From positions 310,001 through 374,000 of the forward strand of contig RBKR01000001.1 of the NCBI GenBank assembly GCA_004835665.1: a DNA stretch of 64,000 nt, given 5' to 3'. The position numbers and the translations under genes are program-made. The stretch is from Phoma sp. XZ068. Its lineage: Eukaryota; Ascomycota; Dothideomycetes; Pleosporales; Didymellaceae. Positions 34,181 to 46,068 of this stretch are shown one piece after another (position 1 is the first letter of the stretch; the number at the start of each line of letters is the position of its first letter). A model generated the notes under the pieces. That model did no database searches and was not told where the DNA came from. It was given only the letters and a program-made list of their open reading frames with translations.

Positions 34181-35326
34181 ATGTCCCCGCAACAGACGGC
34201 CCCGCATTCCCCAGGCGCGCCCCTGGCCAGCCTGGCCGAGGACTCTACCGCAACAAACGGAGACGGCATTCTGCTCAAGGGCAAGAAGCTGCTGGGGCTC
34301 GGCGGCCAGCAGGCGGGCATTGGACAGGCCGAGAAGGACGCCTTTGCTCTCGCCGAAGAAGTTACGCCTATACGAACACTCTCACCCACCTCTGCCCCGG
34401 CCGCTGCGTCCACGACCTCGCCGCCCACGCTCCTTCCCTCCCCGCCCCTCACTGCATCCCCCCTCGACCGTCGAGCGTCCCCCCGCGGCAGCCCGCGCAT
34501 TGCTCCCATTGGCGTTGGCATGGGCATCGGTGCTTCGCCCAACCGCCGCAGCATGCACCGCACCTCGTCACCGGGACTGCACTCGCCCGCCTCGTCGCAG
34601 ATTTTCGAGCGTAATGTACAGGAGCCCGAGCCGTCGCCTGCCATCCCCAACCACGTCAAGACCGAAGACATGATACCGCCTGCGCTAGACGCCTCTGCGC
34701 TGGCCATCACAGACGACCATCTGAACCCCGAGAAGGTCGAGATTGTCACGCACTCGGCACATCAGGCCGCTTCTGCGACGGTCTCTGCCAGCATGGCCGA
34801 CTCGGTCTACTCGCCCTCACTCGCACCTGAAGACCTGGGCGCGTCTGGACACCCTGGCATCACCGAGACAACAGAAGCAACACCCAACTACGGCTCGCTG
34901 GACACGGAGGATGTGAAGCGCCTGAGCTTCATTTCCTTTGCAGACGTGGTGCAGGCAGAGCACGTGGAGAACGATAGGGAGTCGTTTGGGCCGGCCGAGG
35001 GCATCCAGTTCATGAGCCTGAACTCGACCTCAGCCAACCGCTCGCCGTCCCCCGTGCGATCTCCACTGTCGTCTCAAGGCAGGACGTCATCGCCTCCGAC
35101 CAGTGGCGCACCCTCGGAGAAGGGCGCCGAGCACGCACGCACACGCTCACCCGGCAGCCCAACGGCCTCCCACATGACACACAACGCGCCCTTGAGCGAA
35201 GAACTGCCTCTGCAGGTGGAGACGATGCAGCAGGTGCTCAGCAAGCCAGGCACGGCGGGAGCAACACCGCCACATTCGCAGCCACTCAGTCCGGTGAGCA
35301 TAGAGGAGGAGCGTGGGTTCAGATGA
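34181..35326 (+). CDS. Hypothetical Pro/Ser/Thr-rich, largely disordered protein
   Basis: Single exon of 381 residues from the ATG reading MSPQQTAPHSPGAPLASLAE. The frame is open further upstream, but that part is repeat-derived, so the later ATG is preferred. Candidate conserved pieces are ILLKGKKLLGLGGQQAGIGQ near the N-terminus and TPNYGSLDTEDVKRLSFISF followed by ADVVQAEHVENDRESFGPA in the middle. Numerous SP/TP dipeptides (SPSPVRSPLSS) suggest proline-directed phosphorylation. There is no catalytic motif or membrane segment. The overall look is of a fungal signalling or cell-cycle scaffold, but I do not recognise the family. The stop codon immediately precedes a 24-bp minisatellite. Confidence 0.75.
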   Translation: MSPQQTAPHSPGAPLASLAEDSTATNGDGILLKGKKLLGLGGQQAGIGQAEKDAFALAEEVTPIRTLSPTSAPAAASTTSPPTLLPSPPLTASPLDRRASPRGSPRIAPIGVGMGIGASPNRRSMHRTSSPGLHSPASSQIFERNVQEPEPSPAIPNHVKTEDMIPPALDASALAITDDHLNPEKVEIVTHSAHQAASATVSASMADSVYSPSLAPEDLGASGHPGITETTEATPNYGSLDTEDVKRLSFISFADVVQAEHVENDRESFGPAEGIQFMSLNSTSANRSPSPVRSPLSSQGRTSSPPTSGAPSEKGAEHARTRSPGSPTASHMTHNAPLSEELPLQVETMQQVLSKPGTAGATPPHSQPLSPVSIEEERGFR

Positions 35327-35433
35327 GCGGTGATGGGGGGTGTTTTCAGGGCGGTGATGGGGGGTGCTTTCAGGGCGGTGATGGGAGGTGCTTTCAGGGC
35401 GGTGATGGGGGGTGCTTTCAGGGCGGTGATGGG
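35327..35433 (+). repeat. 24-bp minisatellite, about 4.5 copies, directly after a stop codon
   Basis: Copies begin at 35327, 35351, 35375, 35399 and a partial one at 35423. Each starts gcggtgatggg and ends ctttcagg, with one or two substitutions between copies. Because 24 is divisible by three, the array is open in more than one frame on each strand. It begins at the base after the TGA of the Pro/Ser-rich gene and ends just before a TAG in the +1 frame. Confidence 0.92.
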
Positions 35434-36153
35434 TAGAGCGTGTTGGCGGTTTGAAGTCAGATGAGCGGTGTTGGAGGTTTGATGAGCCAGCCAACGGGTG
35501 TGTGCAGGTGTATGCTGCGGCAGGGGGTCTTTCATGCAGGGGCAGATTCTGAGCCCGTCTCGTTCATGTCATTCACGGTAGCAGACTGGGTGTGGCCGGT
35601 GGCATTTTATTTGGCCGATATGATATCCATGTAGTTAGTTGAGCAGCGTCAAGCAAGATACGATTCCACGTCCTGAAGTGTCGACGCGTCTCGGTGATTT
35701 GGAGAGCAGGCAGCTCGTGCATGCAGACTCTGAGCGGCACGAGCGCCCAACGAACGAGGTCATGGGCGTCGGCTGCAGGGAGCCGTGTCGTCTCATTCGC
35801 GGCCAAGCAGACACAGAGCCTGACGGTGCCTGTGAGCACAACGACTGCAGTCTCGGCGGACAAAATTCTACGCGACTCGTCGGCCGCCAAGGCTCATTCA
35901 CCACAGCGATTAGCAGCGTGCTAGCGGTGCCAGTAGCCAGGGTCTTCGCGGGCAGCCTCAGCACTACGTCCCGCTAACGGTGCTGCGATGCGCCACACGA
36001 GCTGGAACACCGTCTGCCCGTCTGCACCGTCTACCCCGTCGCCCTGTCGCCCTGTCGCCCTGCCCGGCCCACGCCCCTCCCCTGCCAGCATCCGTCCATG
36101 ACTGCCCATCGCCGGAGGCCTCGCTAGGGCATCACCGAACGACTGCGTCCAGA
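35434..36153. promoter_or_regulatory. Promoter/5' leader region of the RasGAP gene
   Basis: About 720 bp between the minisatellite and the RasGAP start. A short gtcgccct triplication (about 36039-36062) and strong C-richness appear close to the gene. The RasGAP frame is open upstream to an ATG at 35980, so translation might start earlier; no other gene is seen. Confidence 0.4.
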
Positions 36154-39100
36154 ATGGACCAGCGAGAGCGGCGCAACCGGAGCCAGACGTCGGCCGAGCG
36201 AGACCGCGAGTGGGACGAGTACGCCTTCACCACGACGGTGAGCACCAGCAGCGGCAGCACCACGACGACGACGACGAGCACCATCCGCGCCGTGACGCCC
36301 GACGCCGGCCCCGACTCGACGCTGTATGCCTCGCCGCCGCAGTCGCCGGGCCACGCGCCCAGCAGCCATGCTCCCGCCCGCGCTGCCAGCAGCGACACGT
36401 ACAACAGCAGCAGCAGCCGCCATGCCCGCAGCGCGGAGAGCAGCCGCCCGCGCACCCGCACCCTCGAGGAGCGCAGCACCCGCGACCGCTCGCCCGGCAG
36501 CCTGTTCATGGCCGGCGCCCCCGCCGCCCGCCATCGCATTGGCTCCGTCAACAGCACCAGCAGCGCCGCGGGCGCCGCCTTCCAGAGCCTCGAGGAGGGC
36601 ATCATGAGCATCGGCCACCCCAGCACCATCCCCGCGACCCCGCTGCAGTCGCCCATCCGCTCCGCCAGCAGCAGCACCTCGCGCCGCCCGGGCAAGCCGC
36701 AGGCCCTGCAGGCCCAGCACTCGCAGCACGCCCAGCACGCCCACCCCGCCCAGCACACCCCGCCGCCGCAGCATGCCTCGTCGCCCGCGGCCACCTCGCA
36801 GCCGACGTCGTGGGTGTCGCCCGTCCCGGCGTCCGACGTCCGCAAGCTCAAGAGCCTCATGCGCACCACCTGCGGCAAGATGCAGGGCTTGCTGGCCTTT
36901 CGCCGCGGCGAGTCCAACGCCTGGGCCCTGTCGTACTGCTTCATCAACGAGGAGGCCGGCAGCCTGCTCTACGAGCCAAAGAACGACAACACGTACACCC
37001 GCACCCTGATCCCCGACCTGCGCGGCTGCCACGTCAAGAGCGCCTACGACGGCGAGGCCTACACCGCATATCTGCAGGTCACGGTGCACAACTCCAAGCT
37101 CGAGGTCCATCTGCGCCCGCCCACCCAGGAGGAGTTCGACTCGTGGTTTGCCGCCCTCCTATGCTGGCAGCCCATGCGGCCCAAGGGCATCCAGAACCGC
37201 ATGGCCAAACCGCAGGCCCCGCCCGTCATCGAGCGCAGACTGGCAGACAGCAGGCGGCACTCGGAGGTGTCGCTGCTCAAAGAAACACCCAAAAAGGAAG
37301 CCCCCATCATCAAGGTCGGCAAGATGATCTACTGGGACACGAGTGTGACGTACAGCAGTAACACAGGTACCCCCAAGTCCGGCGCAGGGAGACCACAGGC
37401 CTACCGTGTCCAGAGCCACGGCTCGAGGCGGTGGAGACGCGTCTCCTGCACCTTGCGTGAGAACGGCGAGCTCAAGCTGTACTCGGACACCGACGTCACC
37501 CTCGTCTCCACCGTCCAGCTCTCTCAACTCTCGCGCTGCGCCGTTCAGCGGTTGGATCCATCCGTTTTGGACAACGAGTTCTGTATAGCCGTTTATCCGC
37601 AATATACCGCTGCCTCGTCGCCAATACCGCTGTTACGGCCCGTTTTCCTGTCCCTCGAGTCACGAGTACTGTACGAGGTCTGGATAGTACTGTTACGCGC
37701 ATTCACCGTCCCTCAGTTGTACGGCCCCAAGTCAGAAACCCTGGCCGAAGAGGGCCCTCTGTCGCCGTCTTTCGAAACCCAAGACATGTTTCGCATGGAA
37801 AAGTCATTGTTTGTAAAAGTGATTGAAGCCCGTTTAGTGCCCCCTGTCAGTCCCAAAGTGGCTACCGGGGAAGGTCCGACTCCCATACGACCGTCGTCGT
37901 CTGCTACGACGAACCCAGGAGGATACTTGATCGAGGTACTTTTGGATGGAGAAGCACGGGCCCGCACGACGGTCAAGAATGAAGGCAACACACCGTTTTG
38001 GAGAGAAGAGTTTGAATTCTTAGATCTGCCCGCTCTGCACACCGCCTCACTGTTGTTGAAGAAACGGCCACCGAGCTACAATCGAAACGACAAAAGCATG
38101 TTCGAGAATGCAATTGGCACTGATGCGTACGCGTCAGAAGGTGGCTATGCTGGTATCTCGTTTGACCAGACGCTCGGCAAGACGGACATCTATCTCGACG
38201 ACCTAGGGCCGAACCAAGAGCTGGAAAAGTGGTGGCCGCTTGTGAACATGTACGGCAACAGTGTTGGCGAAGTGCTTGTTCGTGTCAGCAGCGAAGAGTG
38301 CGCGATCCTGATGGCTCGCGACTACTACCCACTCTCAGAGCTATTGCATCGCTTCTCGAACAGTCTAACGTTGCAGATTGCTCACATGGTCCCGAACGAG
38401 CTCAAGAGATTATCCGAGTACTTGTTAAACATCTTCCAAGTCTCTGGAGCAGCTTCAGATTGGCTATGTGCCCTTGTTGAAGAGGAGATTGACGGGACGT
38501 TGAAGGATTCGCCTGCAAGCAGACTTCGGTTCAGTAAGAGACTTGGGTCGAGCGAGTCGAACGAGTCGTCTCTCGGCACTTTTGGCTCTGCAAGCGACCG
38601 AGAAGTCTTCGTCCGAGACATGGGCGTCAACGCCAAGTTGGAGGCCAATCTGTTATTCCGCGGCAACACTCTCCTCACCAAGTCACTGGATCTGCACATG
38701 AAGAGGCTGGGCAAAGAATACCTGGAGGAGACTCTCTGCGATAAGCTGAGGGAGATCAACGAAAAGGACCCTGATTGCGAAGTCGATCCCAACAGAGTAT
38801 CGTCCCAACATGAGCTCGACCGCAACTGGAGACGCCTCATCAACTGCACTGAAGAGGTCTGGCGAGCGATCTACAACTCAATATCAAGATGTCCTCAAGA
38901 GTTGCGCGTCATCTTTAGGCACATCAAAGCTTGTGCTGAAGACCGATATGGCGATTTCCTCCGCACAGTCAAGTATAGCAGCGTGTCTGGGTTCCTGTTC
39001 TTGCGATTCTTCGTCCCGGCCGTGCTGAACCCGAAGCTATTCGGCTTGCTGAAAGGTATGTTGTCTCATCACTTGGCGACTCTTAATACTGATTGCACAC

Positions 39101-40508
39101 AGATCATCCTAAGACGAAAGCTCGACGAACCTTTACACTGATCGCAAAGTCGCTGCAGGGCTTGGCCAATATGTCGTCGTTTGGCACAAAAGAAGCTTGG
39201 ATGGAGCCTATGAACGCATTTCTCACCTCGCATCGACAGGAGTTCAAGAAGTATCTAGACGACATTTGCTCGATATCGACCGCAAATTCGCCAGCCCCAC
39301 CCATTCCGCCGTCTTACAGCACGCCCATCGCCATCTTGCATCGCCTTCCACCAACATTCAAAGAAGGCTTCCCGTCGCTCCCATACCTGATCGACCATTC
39401 GCGCAACTTTGCTATGCTCATCAACCTCTGGCTTGAGAACACTACCAAGACCGCACACGAGATCCAAGCGGGCGATGGTGATCTTCTTCGGTTCCACAAC
39501 ATTTGCGTGTCGCTCAGCGAGCGCACGAAGGATTGTCTAGCCCGCGCCGAGCCAGCCGAACGCCCTTCTTCATCATTGAGTGTCAAATGGGAAGAGCTGA
39601 TTGAACAGCTGCAGGGTGCAAACCTGGATGCTGGACGGGGAGCAATGACCAGGAGCCGTGGAGCGATCAAGGAGGAAGAGATGGAGGATGAGCCAATGTC
39701 ACCAGGTAATCATGCTGGTAACGGAGAGGAGTACTCGTCGTCGTCAGCTGCGACTACTCCCATTACCATGAAGCCTCCGCCGAAGACGAGACACCAGCAG
39801 AACTCCAGTATCTCGGTGTCTCAAAGCTCGCTCAAGAGCAATAACTCCCACCAGATCACGTACACCAATCCTTTCGCCGCCCGCGGCGGGTATGCACCAT
39901 CAGCCCATGAGTCTATGACCACCTCACAGTCAGCATCGGCATCTGCAAGTGCATCGGCATCGGCTGGTGAAGAAACACCCCCTGGCTCCAGCGACGGCCT
40001 GCACATGGCTCCTGCACCCTCTTATCCGCAAACACACACCAACCCCTCCGGCTCCACCGGCTCGTTCCAGCGCAGCAACCCGGTTGCGCCCATCAACACG
40101 TCCCGGCCCGAACTCATGTCTCCCGACTCTCACACGCGCACGATCCGCCCTAGCACGGAAGAATACAGCCAAGACACGAGTGAGAACGGCTCCATGCACG
40201 AAGAGGAATACACCACCGCCCTGCCCGCTTTCTCCTCCCAAGCCCCCAAAGAGCTAAAAGAAAAGGAACGAAAAGAGCGCGGCCTACGCGGCGTCCTCCC
40301 CTTCCAGCGCAAAAAGAAAGACAAAGACCGCGACAAGAGCAAGCACAAAGACAAAGACCGGGACAAGGACAAGGAGAAAGACCGCGACAAGGAAAAGAGC
40401 ATGCTGGACTTGCTTGAGCGCGAGCGCCGCGGCGACTACTCCATGGGTAGCATGCGCGGGAAACCGGACAAGGACAAGCGCAGGGACGACAAGGATGAGG
40501 ACTTCTGA
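36154..40508 (+). CDS. bud2: RasGAP of the BUD2/CLA2 type
   Basis: GTPase-activating protein; yeast Bud2 acts on Rsr1/Bud1 in polarity-site selection, and in filamentous fungi the homologue affects hyphal polarity. Exons 36154-39055 and 39103-40508 give 1435 residues (yeast about 1100). The N-terminus to about 225 is Ser/Thr/Pro/His-rich and disordered. PH-like segments follow at about 226-343 and 390-520 (with SRRWRRVSCTLRENGELKLY). A C2 domain lies at about 548-646 (GYLIEVLLDGEARARTTVKN, NTPFWREEFEF). The RasGAP domain spans about 730-1080, with the arginine finger in LLFRGNTLLTKSLDLHMK (Arg836) and the FLR/PA motif in SGFLFLRFFVPAVLNPKLFG, so it should be catalytically competent. The tail is disordered and ends in a Lys/Asp/Arg-rich charged repeat. 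A longer start at 35980 is possible. Confidence 0.92.
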
Positions 40509-42789
40509 CTACATGGATGGTTTTCGGGTGATAGGCCTAAGCACGGGCGGAGTGAAGCGCAGTCGCCGCAGATGCAGGAGGTTAAGCGCAGGAAGAGCGA
40601 GGGCGAGTTGTTGAATAGTATCGCCAAGGATGCTTGATTCGGGAGTTGAAGCGGAGCGACGAAACTCGGTTCAAATCGAATGAGAACGAAACATACCGAG
40701 GTACACACAGCGATACACACCGATTGTATACACGCATACACCCACACATATACACCTTCTTCCCATAGACCCGGCGGCCCCTCTGCTTTCCAAAAGCTTC
40801 CTCGCGCAACAGCACCTTTGCGTGCGCATCAAAAGCATCGATCGACCAATCAATCAGTCAGCGGAGGCAGAAGTTTACTTGATCTTGGATACCACTGTGT
40901 TCTTCTTCTTCTTCTTGTTGCGACGGTGGGTGGGTGGCATTTTTTCTTCTCGGGGACGGTTTTCTTTAAACGCTGTGATAGACTTTTGATGGGAGGGAGA
41001 TGAAGGTTGCATTTTGACGCGTGCTGGATGGCGCGGCGCGGCGTGGATTGGTGTGGGAATGAAGGAGAGGGAGAGGGGAGCGTAGCATAACATAGCGTGA
41101 TGTAGCACTGCATATATGATTGTCTATTTTTTTTCAGTTGGTTTTTGCAGTGAGATGCTGCGTGTGATGGGGCTGGTGGCATGGGTTCTGCGGCGAGAGT
41201 ATATATTATTGATTGTTTTCAGCCGGGGTTTATGGCGTGGAGTGGCTGCTTTGCTGAAGTCCTTCGAGGCGATTCCGTGGGCCTGGCAGTGGGGGTTTGC
41301 TTGCATTCAGGGAAGTGGCTTGGGTACTGCTTCGGGTCTGCGAGCTGCCTCGTGGGCGATATGTCTTGCCGCTTTGATCTGGGATTTGGCGTTGTCTTGA
41401 CACTGAACTGCATGATTGAGGTTACGATCGATAGATATAACGCATGTCGATTGTACAGGTTCCAGCATTTATGAGTTTGGCCTAAGTATGAGGGGTCTTC
41501 GCGTTGTCACTATGACATTGCTGCGAAGGTTACGGGATGTGTTGTGAGAACTTTGCTTCGGAAATGCATTAAGTCTTCACGTCGGTTTTCAACGTCTGGA
41601 CAAGCGCGTGCGCTGGGACTGAGAGAATGGTCAAGGGAATGAGAGCCGAAAGACTCGACGTTCACTGATTTCTCTGGGTGACCGCGAGTCACATGTTGGG
41701 CCTCCAGCGAACGTGCGCATCATTTGCGTCGTACAAAGTACGCAGAGTGTGCAAGAAAGGTGAGAAAAACGAGTGAAATACTAGAATGGGATCTTTGTGT
41801 GATATGCAAGAGTAGGAATGACGAGCATGAATCGAAGCTCGCGCAGGGAGTCTGATGCAGTTCACCGGTGACGGTCCTTGCGAGAGCGGTAATTGCACCA
41901 AAGAACCACAACGAAGTTGGCACTGAAAGTCGCTCGCCATTGGCATATATTCTCGCCGAGAACGATGATGCATCGAAACACTCATGGTTCATAAAGTCAT
42001 GGAGCTGCGGAAATGACTGCCGCCTTGCAGTGAAGGTGAGGACCTCCGTCATGAAGACCCAACATCCGCATTGGCTGAGATGTGCACAGAACATTGAAAG
42101 AATAGATTTAGGGTTTCGACATTCACTTCCTGTTCGTGGATCTGATCTGCGACTACGTCACTGGACGTACCCCGGAGATTCCAAACTCAGGGCTAAAACA
42201 AATCTCCAGAGTGGGCTGCCTTACCTCCGCATTTCATCTTACTAAATTTATAGACGGCCAACCGTCATAGGCTTCAACCCTTGCCTAATTCGTTTGGTAG
42301 GAGGCGGTTCGGCCCCCACAGTCTCAGCCCCAAAGCCAAGACATCTCAGGCCACCACCGTGCTGCAGGAACATTGCACAGGGATGAAGGTCATGGTTGCT
42401 GGCTGGCACCTAATCTCCGTCGATCTTGCATCCAAGTGGGATCAACGAACAAGATTCCACGTCGTAGTACGTGATCTAGGGTCGCCCGCAAGGCCACCAG
42501 ACTACCTACACGGAGTCCATGTTGCACATCATGCACAATCTCAGCGATAGTGAGGCCAGTACGCTCGAGATACGGAGGCAAGGCAGACTTGGTCCTGGTT
42601 GAAATTTCTCCAGCTCAAACCTTGATGTGGTCCTCGATCGACAAGAGATGTATAAGAAGAAGGGGAAGGGCTGGTTAGCAGAGACATCATCAGCGAGCAA
42701 GTTGCAGCCTCTCAATTCCTACCACAAGCCTTCTCATTGCCATCATATATCAACAAATTTACCTCTTCAGCAACCTCTCAAATCTCAAC
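40509..42789. other. 2.3-kb intergenic region, no gene supported
   Basis: Contains a CA-rich stretch (about 40698-40755, repeated acacaca/tacacac phrases), a short TTC repeat (about 40903-40916) and many short frames. Candidate minus-strand frames near 41720-42094 look like chance. The right end is the promoter of the small secreted protein gene. Confidence 0.4.
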
Positions 42790-43515
42790 ATGTACACCTT
42801 CCTCTCCTCAGCAATTCTGCTCAGCGCCTTCACATCCGCGGCCTCCCTCCCCGCAAAGCGCGCCGACCCTGGCCCAACAGTATGGAAATCCCCTGACGGC
42901 GGCAACACCGCCGTTCGCTTTGGCGACGGCAAAGTCTATGTAGGCGACTGTACCCCCAAGGAAGTCATTGATACCCTCTACGACAACTGCTACGGCGAAG
43001 GCTTCTGCAACTCCGCTTCCTGGAGCATGCAGTGCGTGCAAGGCGACAAGGCAAGCCACACCATTACGATTACCGCACCGGAAGGTCAATACCAGCCGTG
43101 GATCAAGAACGGCCTGGTCGAGGCGCTGCAGGCTGCGATTGCAACGGAGAAGGTTACCGACAAGAAGTCGATTACAGCACAGAGTGGCGGTGGATGTGTT
43201 GGGTGCCCGTAAGTTACTTCCCCATTCATAACCCTCCGTGTACGGCTGTTATTATTGGAGAGTGTTCTGACAGGAAATAGTTGGTACAGCGAACAAATTA
43301 CCGTCTACCACATGCCCAGCACGATCGGCATTTCTCACCTCAATGACGGCACGGTTCCGGATGTCATTACGCTGAATATTGTCAATGAGGATGAGAAAGC
43401 TGATGGAGGTCTGTGCGAGATCATGACGGGGATTGGAGGCGCAATTGCAGGGAGCGTGAATGGGGCTGCCGGTGGAGTCTTCTCGCTGGGGAGTGTAGCC
43501 TGCAAGGCTATCTGA
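42790..43515 (+). CDS. Small secreted protein of unknown function
   Basis: Exons 42790-43208 and 43281-43515 (72-nt intron) give 217 residues. The start MYTFLSSAILLSAFTSAASL is a signal peptide, followed at once by PAKR, a Kex2-like dibasic site, so maturation near residue 25 is plausible. The mature part has conserved-looking blocks: GDCTPKEVIDTLYDNCYGEG, FCNSASWSMQCVQGDKASHT, WIKNGLVEALQAAI, SGGGCVGCPWYSEQITVYHM and a Gly/Ala-rich C-terminus with two further Cys (GLCEIMTGIGGAIAG, VACKAI). Eight Cys could form disulphides. I do not recognise a named domain. Apoplastic protein, cell-wall protein or effector-like protein are all possible. Confidence 0.8.
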
Positions 43516-44418
43516 GGATTGGCATGGCAGTCATGTTGGGTATGGTTTATTCGCAGCTTCCTCTTTGTTGTTGAAGTTTTAGTTTTTTTATCCTTTGTAG
43601 CGCTGTTTGCATCGATTTATCGGTTGCTTGTACTGATTTGGAATTATGTTGTTATACTTCATTATTTTTGACTTCTTTTCACGTTCTGGAATAACTAGAA
43701 GGACCAGCGATTTTTGCGAGACAATTCCCACCTCATTGAAATCACAAGAATTAGAACATGCATCTCAATCGAAACCCTCGTAACAAAATCCTTTCACAAA
43801 CACCCTGAGCACTTTTCACAACAGGTGCCGTATCACAATTCTGGATGGACTTAACGCAAGTCGAGTCTCACGACATTGTGACAGAAGTCTATATTCTCCC
43901 CCTGACTCGTCTGAAGTAAGAAGACAAGCCTTTTGGAATCGGGCCCTAGGTCCTGATTGGTATAAGGGGCCTGATCAATGACTTCAAGAACTTGGCCGCT
44001 GTGATCGCACACCGTCCCATATCGGTTCTTACTGTTGTCCTTACACCACTGTTGGAGTCCACCTAAGTACTAAGATCGATTCTGAGTCTGGTTTCTGCAG
44101 AGGACACCATCACGGATGCTCTGGCGGACTTTGAAATATTCAAGCTGTGTAGATAGATGGCGCACATTGGAATGGCGAATATGACTTCAGTGAGGCTCCC
44201 TGCATCCGGAAAGGAAGTCGATGCTGAAGTGTGTTCGCAAGAGTTTCTGATTGATAGGAGGAAGCTGTACCTGCTGCTGCCCTGGAACGACGCAACTAAG
44301 TAGCCTGCAAATACTGTTACCACATTGCCATAACAGTAAGTTTGGGATCTTCAATACACGCCTCAAGAAACTTTTGGTAGTGAAAAGAATTCAGCCACAA
44401 AGAGGCTTGTGTATATGC
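43516..44418. other. Convergent intergenic region
   Basis: About 900 bp between converging 3' ends. T-rich stretches after 43560 look like 3' UTR of the secreted-protein gene. No gene is supported. Confidence 0.45.
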
Positions 44419-46068
44419 CTACAACGTATACCTGAAGAACGGACTCTTGTCTCCCAACATCAACAGATCCTCATCTGTGTACCTTGCCCTGATTGCCTCC
44501 GCGCCATGTTCTTGGATTAGCTGGTCCCTCTTCCTGTTCTCCCTGCCATACGCCCAGCGCAACACAAATGTCATAGCAACAGCTGCACAACACATAGCCA
44601 AACTTGCTGCAAAACCAGTAGTGTACTTCGGTTTCTCGCGTGCAAGGTAGATGTTGCTACCCATGATACCTCCCATGTTGCCCACGGAGATGAGCAGCGC
44701 CATGCCTACAGCGCGCTTCGAGCTCGGCGCCAGAGAGTTGGCGACCCAGGATACAAGACATGTGAATGGGCAGTACAAGCCGGCCGCGACTGGGAAGAGG
44801 AAGCCATAAGTCACACCTGGGTACTTTGGGTGTGGGATCGCGAGTTGAGCAACGAAGCCTACAATTGCAATGCAGTAGCCACCGATGATCCAAGGAGAGC
44901 GTATCTGAGTTAAATCTGAACCCCAAGCCCAGATGATGGTGACAATAGCGGCGAATACGTAGATGGGGATAGTAAGAAGCTGGGCATTTGCACTAGAGTA
45001 GCCAAGGCCGTTGATGACGGTTGGAACTGTAGCGGTGAATCTGTCTATGTTAGCCAAAAACTTGTCTACATGCTCAAGAGGTGAGACATACCCGTAGACA
45101 CCAACGGTATTACCCCAGAAGATGACAACACCAGCCCAAATCTTCCAGTCCGAAAGTCCCGCAACAATGTGCTGCTTTCCCATCTTGTCGTTGTTCGTAG
45201 CCTTGCCTTGCCCACTGCCAGAATCATCCTGAAGTCGGCGGACGAGTAAATCGCGCTCAGGCTGTGTTAGGAACGTCGCCGTCTCAGGACTGTTAGGCAA
45301 TATTTTCCAGATGACCAAAGCGAGCGCAACAGGAATCAATCCCTCGATCAGGAAAATCCACTGCCATCCAGCTAGTCCAGATCTTCCGTCCAACTTCTGA
45401 ATGCCGTAGGCAAGGAGACCAGAGAAAGCCCCCGCAAGCGACGCAGCAATATAGAAAACTGCCATACGTCGCTGCAACTCGAAGCGTCGGTACCAGAGCG
45501 TAAGAAGGAAGGTTGCAGCCGGAAAGAAACCGCTCTCTGTCACGCCGAGAAAGAAACGTCCGGCTAGGAGCCCTCCGTAGCTGGAGACAAGACCCATGAG
45601 CGTCATTACGAGACCCCATGTGAACATCAGGATCGCCATCCAGTGCGAAGGCTTCATCATCTTCAGTACGATGTTCGAGGGAACTTCGAGGAGTGTGTAC
45701 GGTATGAAGAATAACGTTACGGCCGTGTTGTATTGGAGGCCGCGTAAGTTGAGGTCGGTGTCCATACCGGCGATCTTAGCATTTCCAACTGTGACGAGTT
45801 ACTATACGTATGACTAACCAGGGGACTGGGTAGAAAACATACTGTTTGAGCGATCAATGAAAGCGACAAGGTAGAGCAAGGCGAGCATGGGCACAAGTCG
45901 GTAGTCGACTTTGCGCAACACGCGGCTGGCCTCCGCTTCGTCAAGCTGAACATGTTGTGCTTCCAGCTCGCCTGAAGAAGTTGAACCTTTCTCTGCGCTA
46001 ATATTCTCAATTCGCTGCTGGTCATTGAGGGGCGTACCACTCTTTTCGTGTATATCTGTGGACGTCAT
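44419..46068 (-). CDS. MFS anion:cation symporter of the Dal5 (allantoate permease) family
   Basis: Predicted 514 residues. Exons in coding order: 46068-45843, 45788-45092, 45040-44419. The cytosolic N-terminus leads to KVDYRLVPMLALLYLVAFID and RSNIGNAKIAGM (built across intron 1), the classic Dal5/ACS-family opening. Then come LQYNTAVTLFFIPYTLLEVP and GRFFLGVTESGFFPAATFLL. About 12 membrane segments follow, with GFVAQLAIPHP in the C-terminal half. Family members import allantoate, ureidosuccinate, dipeptides, nicotinate, pantothenate or biotin; the substrate here is unknown. The second intron is 51 nt, stop-free and in frame, so its retention would insert 17 residues in the central loop. Location among other nitrogen-compound carriers is suggestive. 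Confidence 0.92.

Noticed and set aside
33451..34749. 432-residue open frame on the minus strand
   Set aside because: Antisense shadow of the GC-rich Pro/Ser-rich gene and its leader; the composition is the mirror of the sense codons and there is no family-like motif.
36124..37110. 328-residue minus-strand frame opposite the RasGAP N-terminus (and a 383-residue plus-strand frame overlapping it)
   Set aside because: Both lie in very GC-rich, stop-poor DNA coding for the disordered RasGAP N-terminus, and give Ala/Gly/Arg-rich nonsense.
41720..42245. Overlapping frames of about 125 residues on both strands
   Set aside because: Mutually antisense, no domain, composition not distinct from non-coding DNA around them.
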